A DNA stretch of 64,000 nucleotides from Chitinolyticbacter albus (lineage in GTDB: Bacteria; Pseudomonadota; Gammaproteobacteria; Burkholderiales; Chitinibacteraceae). A program made the position numbers and the translations under genes. The stretch lies in contig NZ_JANBVF010000032.1 of the NCBI RefSeq assembly GCF_024437655.1, forward strand, positions 1-64,000, read 5' to 3'. Positions 27,452-35,369 of this stretch are shown in pieces (position 1 is the first letter of the stretch; every line of letters begins with the position of its first letter). A model generated the notes under the pieces. The model was given only the letters and a program-made list of their open reading frames with translations, was not told the DNA's origin and searched no databases.

Positions 27452-28609
27452 ATGCCCTTCGACACCCTGAAAGCCGAACTTGCCGAGCGCCGCGCGCGCG
27501 ACCTGTATCGCGAACGGCTGGTGCTCGACAGCCCGCAAGGTGCGCGGGTGACGGTGGCCAGGCGAGTGCTCATCAATTTCTGCAGCAACGACTACCTGGG
27601 CCTCGCCAGTCATCCCGCCCTCGTCGCCGCGGCGCAGCAGGGCGCGGCACGCTGGGGCATCGGCTCCGGCGCATCGCATCTCGTGGCCGGGCACAGCGCT
27701 GCGCACCAGGGTTTCGAGGACGCCTTCGCTGCCTTTGTTGGCAAGCCAGCCGCACTGAGCTTTGCCACCGGCTACATGGCCAACCTCGCGGTGATCTCGG
27801 CGCTGGTCGGGCGCGAGGATGCGGTATTCGGCGACAAGCTCAACCACGCTTCGCTCAACCACGCTTCGCTCAACGACGCTTGTCTACTGTCGCGCGGCGC
27901 TTTCAAGCGTTACGCCCACAACGACCTCGTTGCATTGGAGCGGCTGCTGGTTACCACACCGGCGCGGCGCCGGCTGATCGTGGTCGACGGCGTATTCAGC
28001 ATGGATGGCGACGTGGCGCCGCTCTCCAGCCTGATCGCGCTGGCTGAACGCTTTGACGCCTGGCTCTACGTCGACGATGCGCACGGTTTTGGCGTGCTCG
28101 GCGATGGTCGCGGCAGCGCGGCCGGACTTGCATCGCCCCGGCTGATCTATATGGCCACATTGGGCAAGGCGGCCGGCGTGGCTGGCGCGGCGGTGGCGGG
28201 CGAGCCCGAGCTGATCGATTACCTCGTCAACACCGCGCGGCCCTATATCTACACCACGGCGGCGCCGCCGCTGTTGATGTGCGCGCTGCAGGCATCACTG
28301 CACTTGATCGCCGGCGAGCCGGAACGGCGCACGACGCTGCAGCGCCATATCGCCGCGCTGCGATCTGGCCTTGCCGACACCGGCTATACACTGATGGACA
28401 GCTCCACCGCCATCCAGCCCATCGTCGTGGCCGACAACGCGGCTGCCTTGCGGCTGGCAGCCGGCTTGCGCGAGCGTGGCCTCTTGGTCGCCGCGATCCG
28501 CCCGCCGACGGTGCCCACACCCAGGCTGCGCATCTGTCTGTCCGCCGCCCATGACGATGACGATGTCGCCGCATTGATCGCGGCGCTGCGCGAACTGGAG
28601 CACGCATGA
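27452..28609 (+). CDS. bioF: 8-amino-7-oxononanoate synthase
   Basis: 385 residues of the PLP-dependent alpha-oxoamine synthase family: NFCSNDYLGLASHP, GSGASHLVAGHSAAHQ, VFSMDGDVAPL, YVDDAHGFGVLG and the PLP-lysine segment [14 protein letters not shown]. It condenses pimeloyl-ACP with alanine in biotin synthesis. Odd feature: residues about 130-139 read LNHASLNHAS because of an exact 15-bp tandem duplication. This duplicates the His-Ala-Ser motif whose histidine stacks on PLP in this family, so the loop is five residues longer than usual. A TAGAAT -10 box lies at 27419-27424. bioH follows with an ATGA overlap. Confidence 0.94.
   Translation: MPFDTLKAELAERRARDLYRERLVLDSPQGARVTVARRVLINFCSNDYLGLASHPALVAAAQQGAARWGIGSGASHLVAGHSAAHQGFEDAFAAFVGKPAALSFATGYMANLAVISALVGREDAVFGDKLNHASLNHASLNDACLLSRGAFKRYAHNDLVALERLLVTTPARRRLIVVDGVFSMDGDVAPLSSLIALAERFDAWLYVDDAHGFGVLGDGRGSAAGLASPRLIYMATLGKAAGVAGAAVAGEPELIDYLVNTARPYIYTTAAPPLLMCALQASLHLIAGEPERRTTLQRHIAALRSGLADTGYTLMDSSTAIQPIVVADNAAALRLAAGLRERGLLVAAIRPPTVPTPRLRICLSAAHDDDDVAALIAALRELEHA
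27839..27868 (+). repeat. 15-bp in-frame tandem duplication within bioF
   Basis: CTCAACCACGCTTCG occurs twice in a row, followed by a third, degenerate copy (three changes) at 27869-27883. It adds the peptide LNHAS in frame at the PLP-contacting loop. Confidence 0.95.
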
Positions 28610-29379
28610 ATCCCGAGTTGTTCGTCGAAACCCGCGGCCATGGTCCCGATGTGGTGTTCCTGCACGGCTGGGCCATGAATGGTGCCGTGTGGCGGCCGGT
28701 GGCCGAGCGGCTGGCGGGCGATTTCTGCTGCCATCTGGTCGATCTGCCAGGCCACGGCGGCAGCGGCATGGTCGAGCCCTACAGCATCGATGCGATGGTG
28801 GCGGCACTCGACGCCGTTTTCCCCTTGCCGGTGCAGGTGGTCGGCTGGTCGCTCGGCGGCGCGGTGGCCACGCGTTGGGCGCTGGCACAGCCCGAGAAGG
28901 TCCGCTCGCTCACGCTGGTGGCAAGCTCGCCGTGCTTTGCCCAGCGCGACGATTGGCAACCGGCGATGCCGCTCGCCACGCTGGAGCAGTTCGCCTCCAG
29001 CCTGCAGACCGACTGGCGCGGCACGCTCAAGCGCTTTATCTCGCTGCAGGCGATGGGTGACGCCAGCGCGCGCGTGGTGGCGCGCGAACTAACCGACGAG
29101 TTGTTCGCCCACGGAGAGCCGCACGCCGAAGCGCTGGCCGCCGCGCTGGAATTGCTGCGCAATACCGACCTACGCGACGAGATCAGCCGGCTGGCTCTGC
29201 CCATGCTGCTGCAGTACGGTGATCGCGATACGCTGACTCCGCTCGGTGCCGCGGTCTGGCTCTCGGCGCAGCAACCCAACGCCACTTTCATCGTCCACCG
29301 TGGTGCGGCACATGTGCCTTTTGTGTCGCATCTGGACGATTTCGTCGCAATGCAGCGGAAATTTCTTGCAGCGGTCTGA
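28606..29379 (+). CDS. bioH: Pimeloyl-[acyl-carrier protein] methyl ester esterase
   Basis: 257 residues of the alpha/beta-hydrolase fold. The nucleophile is Ser82 in GWSLGG, the acid Asp208 in YGDRDTLTP and the base His236 in RGAAHVPF, positions nearly identical to E. coli BioH. It removes the methyl group that BioC adds, releasing pimeloyl-ACP for BioF, whose gene overlaps it by ATGA. bioC, often next in this arrangement, is absent; an unrelated convergent gene lies downstream. Confidence 0.94.
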   Translation: MNPELFVETRGHGPDVVFLHGWAMNGAVWRPVAERLAGDFCCHLVDLPGHGGSGMVEPYSIDAMVAALDAVFPLPVQVVGWSLGGAVATRWALAQPEKVRSLTLVASSPCFAQRDDWQPAMPLATLEQFASSLQTDWRGTLKRFISLQAMGDASARVVARELTDELFAHGEPHAEALAAALELLRNTDLRDEISRLALPMLLQYGDRDTLTPLGAAVWLSAQQPNATFIVHRGAAHVPFVSHLDDFVAMQRKFLAAV

Positions 29380-29458
29380 TACGGCGGCGGCAACCGGAAA
29401 ACCGGCGCGCTATCTCTTCGCCGATCTCCGGAGAATTTGACCACTGCTTTATCTTGAA

Positions 29459-31438
29459 TCAGCCACCTACGGTATATGCTCCGCCCTCGTAGCGCCCCTG
29501 GAACACCCGGATACTCTGGCCACCAGTCCAGAGCTGCACCTCCCGGTCCAGGGTGTTGTACTCGGCGGACCCGCGCTCGTAAGCATAACGGCGGCCGATT
29601 TGCAGTACCCGAGCGGACCCCGCTCCCGTCACGCGGGATGGGTAGTACCCGGACAGGAGTACGCCGGCCAGCTGGGTGCCGGCGTCCACGGAAAGGTTCC
29701 ACTGCACTGGCTCATACGACGACAGGACCAGGATGATGGGGGAGCTACTGCGCCGGACGCGAACATCCACGCTTCCCAACTTTCGACCATTGGAAGCGGT
29801 TTCGCCCGATATGTTCGTTCCCTGGTATACGCCAACCGCTTCCACTTGGGCATTGGGGGGGAGTCCGGCTTGGGGGCGGGCCGCAATCCTGGCGGCTGGA
29901 GCTTCTGGGGCACCGATTTCGGACCCGACCCTCGATCGCTGCATCAGGCTCTGTGCTCGCGCCTGTGCTGCCAAGATATCCTCTTTTACCTGCGCGTCCA
30001 GCTTCGCCCATTGCGTTTGCTGCTCCATGCGCTCGAGCTTGACAAGTTCCTGCTCAAGGGTGAAGGCGCTGGCCAATTCACTCAGCGATTGAGGGGCGCC
30101 TGCGGGCGCGGCATTGCCCAAATAGGTGGTCTGATAGCCACGCCGGATCCAGCCGGTACGCCCCGGCAATCCCATCAGCTGTCCCTTGCTGGCCGCCGCC
30201 GGAGCCGACGCATCGACCGGCGCCAGGGTGCGGCTGGTCAAATCGAGAACCCAGGCTTTTAGATCAACACCATTGTTGGTGGCGTAGGAATCGACCAACA
30301 AGGTAGTTTCCGACAGCTTGGCGTAGCGGTTGGCCAGGAAGCCCGCCACATCCCAGGCCGTTTCCTGCCCGGTTTCCAGATTCAGTGAAGCAAAATCCCT
30401 GTTGCTGACGAAAAACAGGGTCTTGCCTTGATTCATCAGTGTTGGCGGGTGGCCGCTGCTTATTTCGGTCCGGGAAAGGCGGAAATTTTTGGTGGCAGTG
30501 GCTTGGACTCCGTCCTTGGCCCGCAAGTGCTGTACCTGGAATGCCTCCCGTGCAGAGCCTAGCCAGGCTGTCCCTTTTTCGGCGGTCGGCACGATCCAGC
30601 GCAGGTTCCTGGGGGCGGATGTATACGCTTCCATGCGACCAGTCTCGAAGTCCAGAAGTGCGGGCGAGTTGGATTTTTCATCCTGGACCAGTGCGGCACC
30701 CACGTCGGGCAACCACCCATAGAACTGCGTGAAACTTCGGGTCTCCCAGAGTTTTTTTCCCCGTTCCATATCCAGGAACACCACCCCGGAATTATCGATG
30801 TTGAATGCAGCCAAGCGACCATTTGGGGATATGGATGCATGCTGTAAAGCGGCACCTTGGAGATTGGACATCTTGGCCAGGGGCTTGCCGGAAGGGATTT
30901 CAACGGAAGCGAATTCCCCAAGGCGGGATCCGAACACCAACAGTACGTTGGCCTGCGATGCAGCCTCAAAGGATGTGGCATTGAGTCCTCCTGCCATGGA
31001 AATTGCCGAGGCACTGCCCAGAGATGCCAACGGCCGTAATGGCGGTAGCGTGAGCATGTGGCCTAGGCGGAATGTTCCTACCGTACCGGCCAGAATCTCG
31101 TCCTGTTCTGCAAGGCATTCCTGCTTAACCGGAAGTGCCTTGATTGTTTCCACGGAGTCCAAGCGACCAATGGACAAGCCCTGGGTACAGGTCAGCGACC
31201 GTAACCGGATTTGCGAGGCAACACGGGCTTCCAGGGCTTTCAGCGTGTCTGACTCGTTCATGAATGTTTCGCGCACATCTTCCAGTGCCACGCGCACTTC
31301 AGCAGATGGCGGGAAGGCGCGGTGTATTTTTTCTTCCGACGACAGAAACCGCTCGGTAATTGAACATCCGCTCAGCAAACTCGCAATTAAAATCAAAGCC
31401 CACGGGCGACCGGGAAATGCGGAATACATAAACAACAC
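29459..31438 (-). CDS. Large lipoprotein of unknown function (WD40/propeller-like middle, conserved C-terminal domain)
   Basis: 659 residues with signal peptide and lipobox LLSGC (Cys25). Residues about 150-420 contain repeated short blades with S/T-rich beta strands (HASISPNGRLAAFNIDNSGVVFLDME, TLFFVSNRDFASLNLETGQ), like a beta-propeller. A coiled-coil stretch around 460-520 (LEQELVKLERMEQQTQWAKLDAQ) follows. The C-terminal ~130 residues form a compact beta-rich domain (SPIILVLSSYEPVQWNLSVD, VLLSGYYPSRV, YERGSAEYNTLD, IRVFQGRYEGG). Base composition is visibly lower in G+C than in neighbours, suggesting transfer. Not recognised; it probably faces the periplasm. Confidence 0.75.
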   Translation of the reverse strand: MLFMYSAFPGRPWALILIASLLSGCSITERFLSSEEKIHRAFPPSAEVRVALEDVRETFMNESDTLKALEARVASQIRLRSLTCTQGLSIGRLDSVETIKALPVKQECLAEQDEILAGTVGTFRLGHMLTLPPLRPLASLGSASAISMAGGLNATSFEAASQANVLLVFGSRLGEFASVEIPSGKPLAKMSNLQGAALQHASISPNGRLAAFNIDNSGVVFLDMERGKKLWETRSFTQFYGWLPDVGAALVQDEKSNSPALLDFETGRMEAYTSAPRNLRWIVPTAEKGTAWLGSAREAFQVQHLRAKDGVQATATKNFRLSRTEISSGHPPTLMNQGKTLFFVSNRDFASLNLETGQETAWDVAGFLANRYAKLSETTLLVDSYATNNGVDLKAWVLDLTSRTLAPVDASAPAAASKGQLMGLPGRTGWIRRGYQTTYLGNAAPAGAPQSLSELASAFTLEQELVKLERMEQQTQWAKLDAQVKEDILAAQARAQSLMQRSRVGSEIGAPEAPAARIAARPQAGLPPNAQVEAVGVYQGTNISGETASNGRKLGSVDVRVRRSSSPIILVLSSYEPVQWNLSVDAGTQLAGVLLSGYYPSRVTGAGSARVLQIGRRYAYERGSAEYNTLDREVQLWTGGQSIRVFQGRYEGGAYTVGG

Positions 31439-32133
31439 TCCAAAGTTGAGAATAGCAACGAGGGTGCCGGTAAAGTCCGCACCGTCTTGATTTGAAGCCG
31501 CCTTGAGTCACAGCGCAGATCGCCATTTTCTGTGTGCCAATGCTGAAAGTGACTGGGTGGCCGACACTGTGCCGCTGCGGTAATAATCAATTCGCAGCTT
31601 AGGGGGCGGTTAACCGGAAGGTATGCACCTTGATTTCGTTTAGGGTGGACCCACCCTGATGAATTCGGCTGGAGCCTACGCAGTTGTTGCGTCTCAGCCG
31701 TGCTATGCGGTGTTATCAGCCCAAAAAACAGGTAGATAGCACGGTGCAGCGCGCTTGAAATGACCAGACGCCCATGCACTTTCATTTGTGCGCTATCTTG
31801 CTTTTCGTGAAAGTTTTTTGCCTGGATGATTGTGCCTCATGCTTTCTATCAGCGGAATGCGCATGCCGTCCATCGACTGCGAGTGGAGGGTGGTGCTACT
31901 ACAACACCACACCCGTGGTGCCTGGCGTGTGCTGGACATACTGGAGAACTGAAATCAGCCACGCCTGCTGGGCTTGGTTGCGCAATTCGCTGAGGCTTGA
32001 GTTTTCCCCTGTCCCAAGCGGATTCGTCCGGCATGGCTGGCATCACCAGTTGGGCGCATCATTGTCCGCTGAACGGAATCAAGTGGTGTTTGGCGTGGTC
32101 GATAACAGGTAGAGAGCAATCAAGGAGTGCATC
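31439..32133. other. Gene-free, lower-GC intergenic stretch with inverted repeats
   Basis: About 695 bp with no convincing coding sequence on either strand. It is more AT-rich than the surroundings. Visible structures are a 7-bp hairpin at 31642-31657 (AGGGTGG-AC-CCACCCT) and 9-bp inverted repeats CCGTGCTAT / ATAGCACGG at 31698-31706 and 31736-31744. The plus-strand gene at 32134 and the minus-strand lipoprotein gene both start from this stretch, so their promoters must lie in it. Confidence 0.6.
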
Positions 32134-32772
32134 ATGGCCAACGGAATTTCCAGTGTGACGACGCAAGTCGGCTACACCAAGGCGGCCCCCCCGACCGAAC
32201 GAATCAACAAGACCGAGGATGAAGGTCAGGATGGCGTGCCGCAGGAGAACGTCTCGCTGGGCACGCAGGACGATCAGGCGTTGACCTACGCCAACCCGCG
32301 CGCGCAGCTCGCAGCCGAGCGGCCGGATCTTTCCAAGCTGCTCGAGGAGTCCGAGCGCAAGGTCAACGAGTTCATGACCTACCTGCGCGGTATGGTCAAG
32401 GATCAGGGGTTGGAGTGGTCCAAGGTGGTCAGTGGCGAGCAAAAGCTTAGCGCCACGCCCGAGGAGATCGACGCCGCCAAGCAGGCGATCTCGGAAGATG
32501 GCGAGTGGGGGGTGAGGAAGACGGCAGAGCGCATCCTGTCGTTTGCCAAGTACGCCATGGGCGACAACCCGGAAAACCTGGAGAAGATCCGCGCCGCCGT
32601 ACAGCAGGGCTTCGACGAGGCGCGCGAGATGCTGGGCGGGCAGTTGCCGCAGATCAGCGAGGACACCTATACCGCGGTGATGCAGGAGTTCGACCGCTGG
32701 GCCAAGGAAGGCATACCCGAAGGTGATACCGTCTCGCTGGCCAAGCCCAAGGCGAACGAGAGCAAGGCCTGA
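32134..32772 (+). CDS. Conserved hypothetical protein (DUF5610-like C-terminus)
   Basis: 212 residues, hydrophilic, with no signal peptide or membrane segment. The disordered N-terminus contains NVSLGTQDDQAL. The C-terminal half is helical: ERILSFAKYAMGDNPENLEKIRAAVQQGFDEAREML, followed by LPQISEDTYTAVMQEFDRW. That last pattern (a helix ending near GQLPQIS-T-----DRW) is like small proteins annotated DUF5610 in other Proteobacteria; this is recalled, not searched. AAGGAG precedes the ATG by 7 bp. It ends at a strong terminator. Function unknown. Confidence 0.7.
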   Translation: MANGISSVTTQVGYTKAAPPTERINKTEDEGQDGVPQENVSLGTQDDQALTYANPRAQLAAERPDLSKLLEESERKVNEFMTYLRGMVKDQGLEWSKVVSGEQKLSATPEEIDAAKQAISEDGEWGVRKTAERILSFAKYAMGDNPENLEKIRAAVQQGFDEAREMLGGQLPQISEDTYTAVMQEFDRWAKEGIPEGDTVSLAKPKANESKA

Positions 32773-32785
32773 AGTCTGAAGGTAG

Positions 32786-32825
32786 GCTTATAAAAAAGCC
32801 GGCATCTGCCGGCTTTTTTATAAGC
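32786..32825. terminator. Strong bidirectional terminator
   Basis: Perfect 18-bp inverted arms around an ATCT loop: a GCCGGC core flanked by AAAAAA and TTTTTT. It serves the convergent hypothetical gene (plus) and gpsA (minus). Confidence 0.95.
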
Positions 32826-32833
32826 GCTGTCCA

Positions 32834-33817
32834 TCATTCCATCTTGGGTGCTCGCCCCATCAGCTCGTCGACGATGTCGGCCACGGGCACTTCATCGAAC
32901 AGCGTGCGGCACACGGCGCGGGTGATCGGCATGTCGACGCCGAGCGCCTCGGCCTGGCGCAATACTTCGCGCGCGGTCGGCACGCCCTCGGCAACGTGGC
33001 CGAGGTTCTTCAGGATGTCGGCGAGGCTCAGCCCCTGCGCCAGCAAGAGGCCGACGCGGCGGTTGCGCGACAGGTCCCCGGTGGCGGTGAGCATCAGGTC
33101 GCCTATCCCCGTGAGGCCCATGAAGGTCTCCTGCCTGGCACCGAGCGCGGCACCGAAACGGGCCATCTCGGCGAGGCCGCGTGTCAGCAACGCGGCGCGG
33201 GCGTTGAGGCCGTAGCTCAGGCCGTCGCAGACGCCGGCGGCGATCGCCATCACGTTCTTCACCGCGGCGCCGATCTCGACGCCGATCAGGTCGTCACTGG
33301 CATAGAGCCGCAGCACATGGGTATTGAGCGCCTCGACCGTGGCGCGGGCGAAGTCACCGTCATCGGCGGCGATGGTCACGGCGGCGGGGCGGCCGGCGGC
33401 GACTTCCTGGGCGAAGCTCGGCCCGGACAGCATGCCGCGCGCCACGTCGGCCGGCAGTTCCTGTTCGGCCACCTGGTGCGGGAACAGCATGGTGCCCGCC
33501 TCCAGACCCTTGCACGCCCACAGCACCGGCGCGCGGTTGCCCAGTGCCGTCAGCGCCTTGAGCGTGTCACGCAGCCCGGCCATGGGCGTAACGATCAGGA
33601 TGACGGCGGCTCCGGCGATGGCAGCGGCCAGATCGTCGGTGACGGTCAGCGTGTCGGGGAAAGGGGAGTCGGGCAGGTAGCGCCGATTGATGCGATCGTT
33701 CGCCAGGGCGTGTGCCTGTTCGCTATCGCGGGTCCACAGGGTGACCGGCTGGCGGTCGGCAAAACGGATGGCAAGCGCGGTGCCCCAGGCACCGGCGCCG
33801 AGTACGGCTAGTTTCAT
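32834..33817 (-). CDS. gpsA: Glycerol-3-phosphate dehydrogenase [NAD(P)+]
   Basis: 327 residues. The start [16 protein letters not shown] holds the GxGxxG NAD(P) fold, followed by LWARD-type [24 protein letters not shown] and GIEIGAA-type [17 protein letters not shown], with the catalytic lysine in the last motif. It makes sn-glycerol-3-phosphate for phospholipid synthesis. The ATG at 33817 overlaps the stop of the SH3 gene (ATGA). It is the last gene of the grxC-secB-SH3-gpsA block. Confidence 0.96.
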   Translation of the reverse strand: MKLAVLGAGAWGTALAIRFADRQPVTLWTRDSEQAHALANDRINRRYLPDSPFPDTLTVTDDLAAAIAGAAVILIVTPMAGLRDTLKALTALGNRAPVLWACKGLEAGTMLFPHQVAEQELPADVARGMLSGPSFAQEVAAGRPAAVTIAADDGDFARATVEALNTHVLRLYASDDLIGVEIGAAVKNVMAIAAGVCDGLSYGLNARAALLTRGLAEMARFGAALGARQETFMGLTGIGDLMLTATGDLSRNRRVGLLLAQGLSLADILKNLGHVAEGVPTAREVLRQAEALGVDMPITRAVCRTLFDEVPVADIVDELMGRAPKME

Positions 33818-34263
33818 GCGCCCCACACTTGTTCGATGCGGATATAGCCCTCCAGCCCGCCCTGATGCTTCACCCGCAGCCAGCCGTTACGGCTGTTCTC
33901 GACGAGGGTGAGCACGAGGCCGGCGGCGGCCTTGAAGGCGACCGGCGCAGCGGTGTCGGGCTTGCTGTAGACAGTGGCGGCCTTGAGCACTTCCACGGTC
34001 TGCACGGGGCTCACGTCCGCGGCCTTCACCCAGGCGATGGCGCCAGCGCGATCGCGCACGCGCAGCCATCCATCCTGTGTCGCCAGGATCTCCAGCGGCG
34101 AGCCGCGGCTGATCACGAACTGCTTGGCAGCGGTATCGACCGGTTGCTGGTAGAGCACCACGCCATGACGCGCGGCGCTACGGAATTCGAGGGCGTGTGC
34201 AGCCTGCGCGGCAAGCGCGCAGGCCAGCAACAGCGCCTTAATGGGTAGTCTGCGCTTCGCCAT
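33814..34263 (-). CDS. Secreted SH3-domain protein
   Basis: 149 residues. A signal peptide (about 1-24, ending AAHA-LEF) is followed by two bacterial SH3-like units, about 30-85 ([31 protein letters not shown]) and 90-149 ([18 protein letters not shown] ... [23 protein letters not shown]). It is probably periplasmic and may contact peptidoglycan or an envelope partner. It is positioned between secB (26-bp overlap with its 3' end) and gpsA (ATGA overlap), a conserved-looking arrangement in betaproteobacteria. Confidence 0.85.
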   Translation of the reverse strand: MAKRRLPIKALLLACALAAQAAHALEFRSAARHGVVLYQQPVDTAAKQFVISRGSPLEILATQDGWLRVRDRAGAIAWVKAADVSPVQTVEVLKAATVYSKPDTAAPVAFKAAAGLVLTLVENSRNGWLRVKHQGGLEGYIRIEQVWGA

Positions 34264-34729
34264 TGGCTTCTTGCGCGGCCTGGGCCTGACGTTGTTGCAG
34301 GTAGATCGCTTCGAAGTTGATCGGCTGCAGCAGCAGCGGCGGGAAGCCGGCGCGGGTGGTCAGATCACTGACGGCTTCGCGCAGGTAGGGGAACAGGATG
34401 CTGGGGCAGCCGATGCCAAGCAGCGGGTCGAGTTCGCCTTCAGGAATGTTCTCGATGCTGAAGAGGCCAGCCTGGGTGATTTCAACCAGGAACAGCGTGC
34501 GGTCTTCGACCTTGGCAGACGCGGTGACGGTCAGCGCGGCTTCGTAGAAACCGTTGTCAAAGCTCTTGGCATTGTTGCGGAACTGGATGTTGAATTCCGG
34601 CTGTTCCTGCTCCATGAACGCCTGCGGCGTGTTCGGCGCTTCCAGCGAAATATCCTTCACATACAGCTTCTGGATGGCAAAGACCGGTTGTTGCGCTTGC
34701 TGCTCTTGCTGCTCTTGCTGTTCGCTCAT
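34238..34729 (-). CDS. secB: Protein-export chaperone SecB
   Basis: 163 residues from the ATG at 34729 (MSEQQEQQEQ). A Gln/Glu-rich N-terminal tail is followed by the SecB core: FAIQKLYVKDISLEAPNTP, VTASAKVEDRTLFLVEITQAGLF, LGIGCPSILFPYLREAVSDLTTRAGFPPLLLQPINFEAIY. The homotetramer holds secretory precursors unfolded and hands them to SecA. An upstream in-frame ATG at 34744 would add five residues. The 3' end overlaps the SH3 gene by 26 bp. Confidence 0.96.
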   Translation of the reverse strand: MSEQQEQQEQQAQQPVFAIQKLYVKDISLEAPNTPQAFMEQEQPEFNIQFRNNAKSFDNGFYEAALTVTASAKVEDRTLFLVEITQAGLFSIENIPEGELDPLLGIGCPSILFPYLREAVSDLTTRAGFPPLLLQPINFEAIYLQQRQAQAAQEANGEAQTTH

Positions 34730-34830
34730 CGCGATTCCCTTCATTCAGTGTGTGTATAGAGGTGGGCAGTCTGATGCCGCCCTCACGTGGCCGGAATCAT
34801 CGCACGATTCCATTGCGGCGAACCAGCCGC

Positions 34831-35091
34831 CTATTCGCCCTGCAGCAGCGGCATCAGGCCGCCCGCATGGTCGAGCGCGGCCAGGTCGTCATAGCCGCCG
34901 ACATGGGTGTCGCCGATATAGATCTGCGGCACCGTGCGCCGGCCGGTTTTCTGCATCATCTCGGCCCGCTGGGCGGGATCGAGATCGATGCGGATCTTGT
35001 CGATGGTATCCACGCCTCGCTGCAACAACAGCCGTTCGGCCATCACGCAGTAGGGGCAGATCCCGGTGCTGTACATCACTACCTTGTTCAT
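34831..35091 (-). CDS. grxC: Glutaredoxin 3
   Basis: 86 residues from MNKVVMYST. The dithiol active site is C12-P-Y-C15, followed by TVPQIYIGDTHVGGYDDL, the cis-Pro and glutathione-binding GG-DD motifs. It reduces disulfides with glutathione in the cytoplasm. It is upstream of secB on the same strand (101-bp gap), the usual grxC-secB pairing. An upstream rhodanese gene seen in some relatives is absent. Confidence 0.95.
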   Translation of the reverse strand: MNKVVMYSTGICPYCVMAERLLLQRGVDTIDKIRIDLDPAQRAEMMQKTGRRTVPQIYIGDTHVGGYDDLAALDHAGGLMPLLQGE

Positions 35092-35291
35092 GGGCACTCC
35101 GTGCGCATCGCGCTGATTTCCCGTAACTGCGGCCTTTGCCGCCAAATCTCAAGGGCTGCGATGCGATCCGGCGGCGCACCGGCGTGGTGCCGAGCGGTGG
35201 CCCGAACGAAGCTTTCTGCACCCTTGTGGTGTTGTAAGGCCTTTCCCCATCGGGATTTGTGGCACTGGATGCAGCAGGCGGTGGCGCGCAT

Positions 35292-35339
35292 GCTCGTGGC
35301 GCCGCCGTATGGCGGCGCCATAGCCGCCAGGCCACGAGC
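35292..35339. repeat. GC-rich nested hairpin in the ansB leader region
   Basis: The inner perfect 9-bp stem GGCGCCGCC-GTAT-GGCGGCGCC is at 35298-35319. A second possible pairing, GCTCGTGG (35292-35299) with CCACGAGC (35332-35339), would enclose or compete with it. It ends 30 bp before the ansB start and could affect transcript readthrough or stability, or terminate upstream transcription. Confidence 0.6.
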
Positions 35340-35369
35340 CGGGCGGCACCTGACCGGAGATCGATACCC

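Noticed and set aside
27839-27883. CRISPR-like short direct repeat
   Set aside because: Only two exact 15-bp units with no spacers, inside the bioF reading frame. It is a coding duplication. No CRISPR array was seen anywhere in the window.
31393-32112. Short open frames in the gene-free stretch on both strands
   Set aside because: Around 110-130 codons at most, Cys/Arg-rich, no ribosome binding site, no recognisable motif. More likely random frames in lower-GC DNA.
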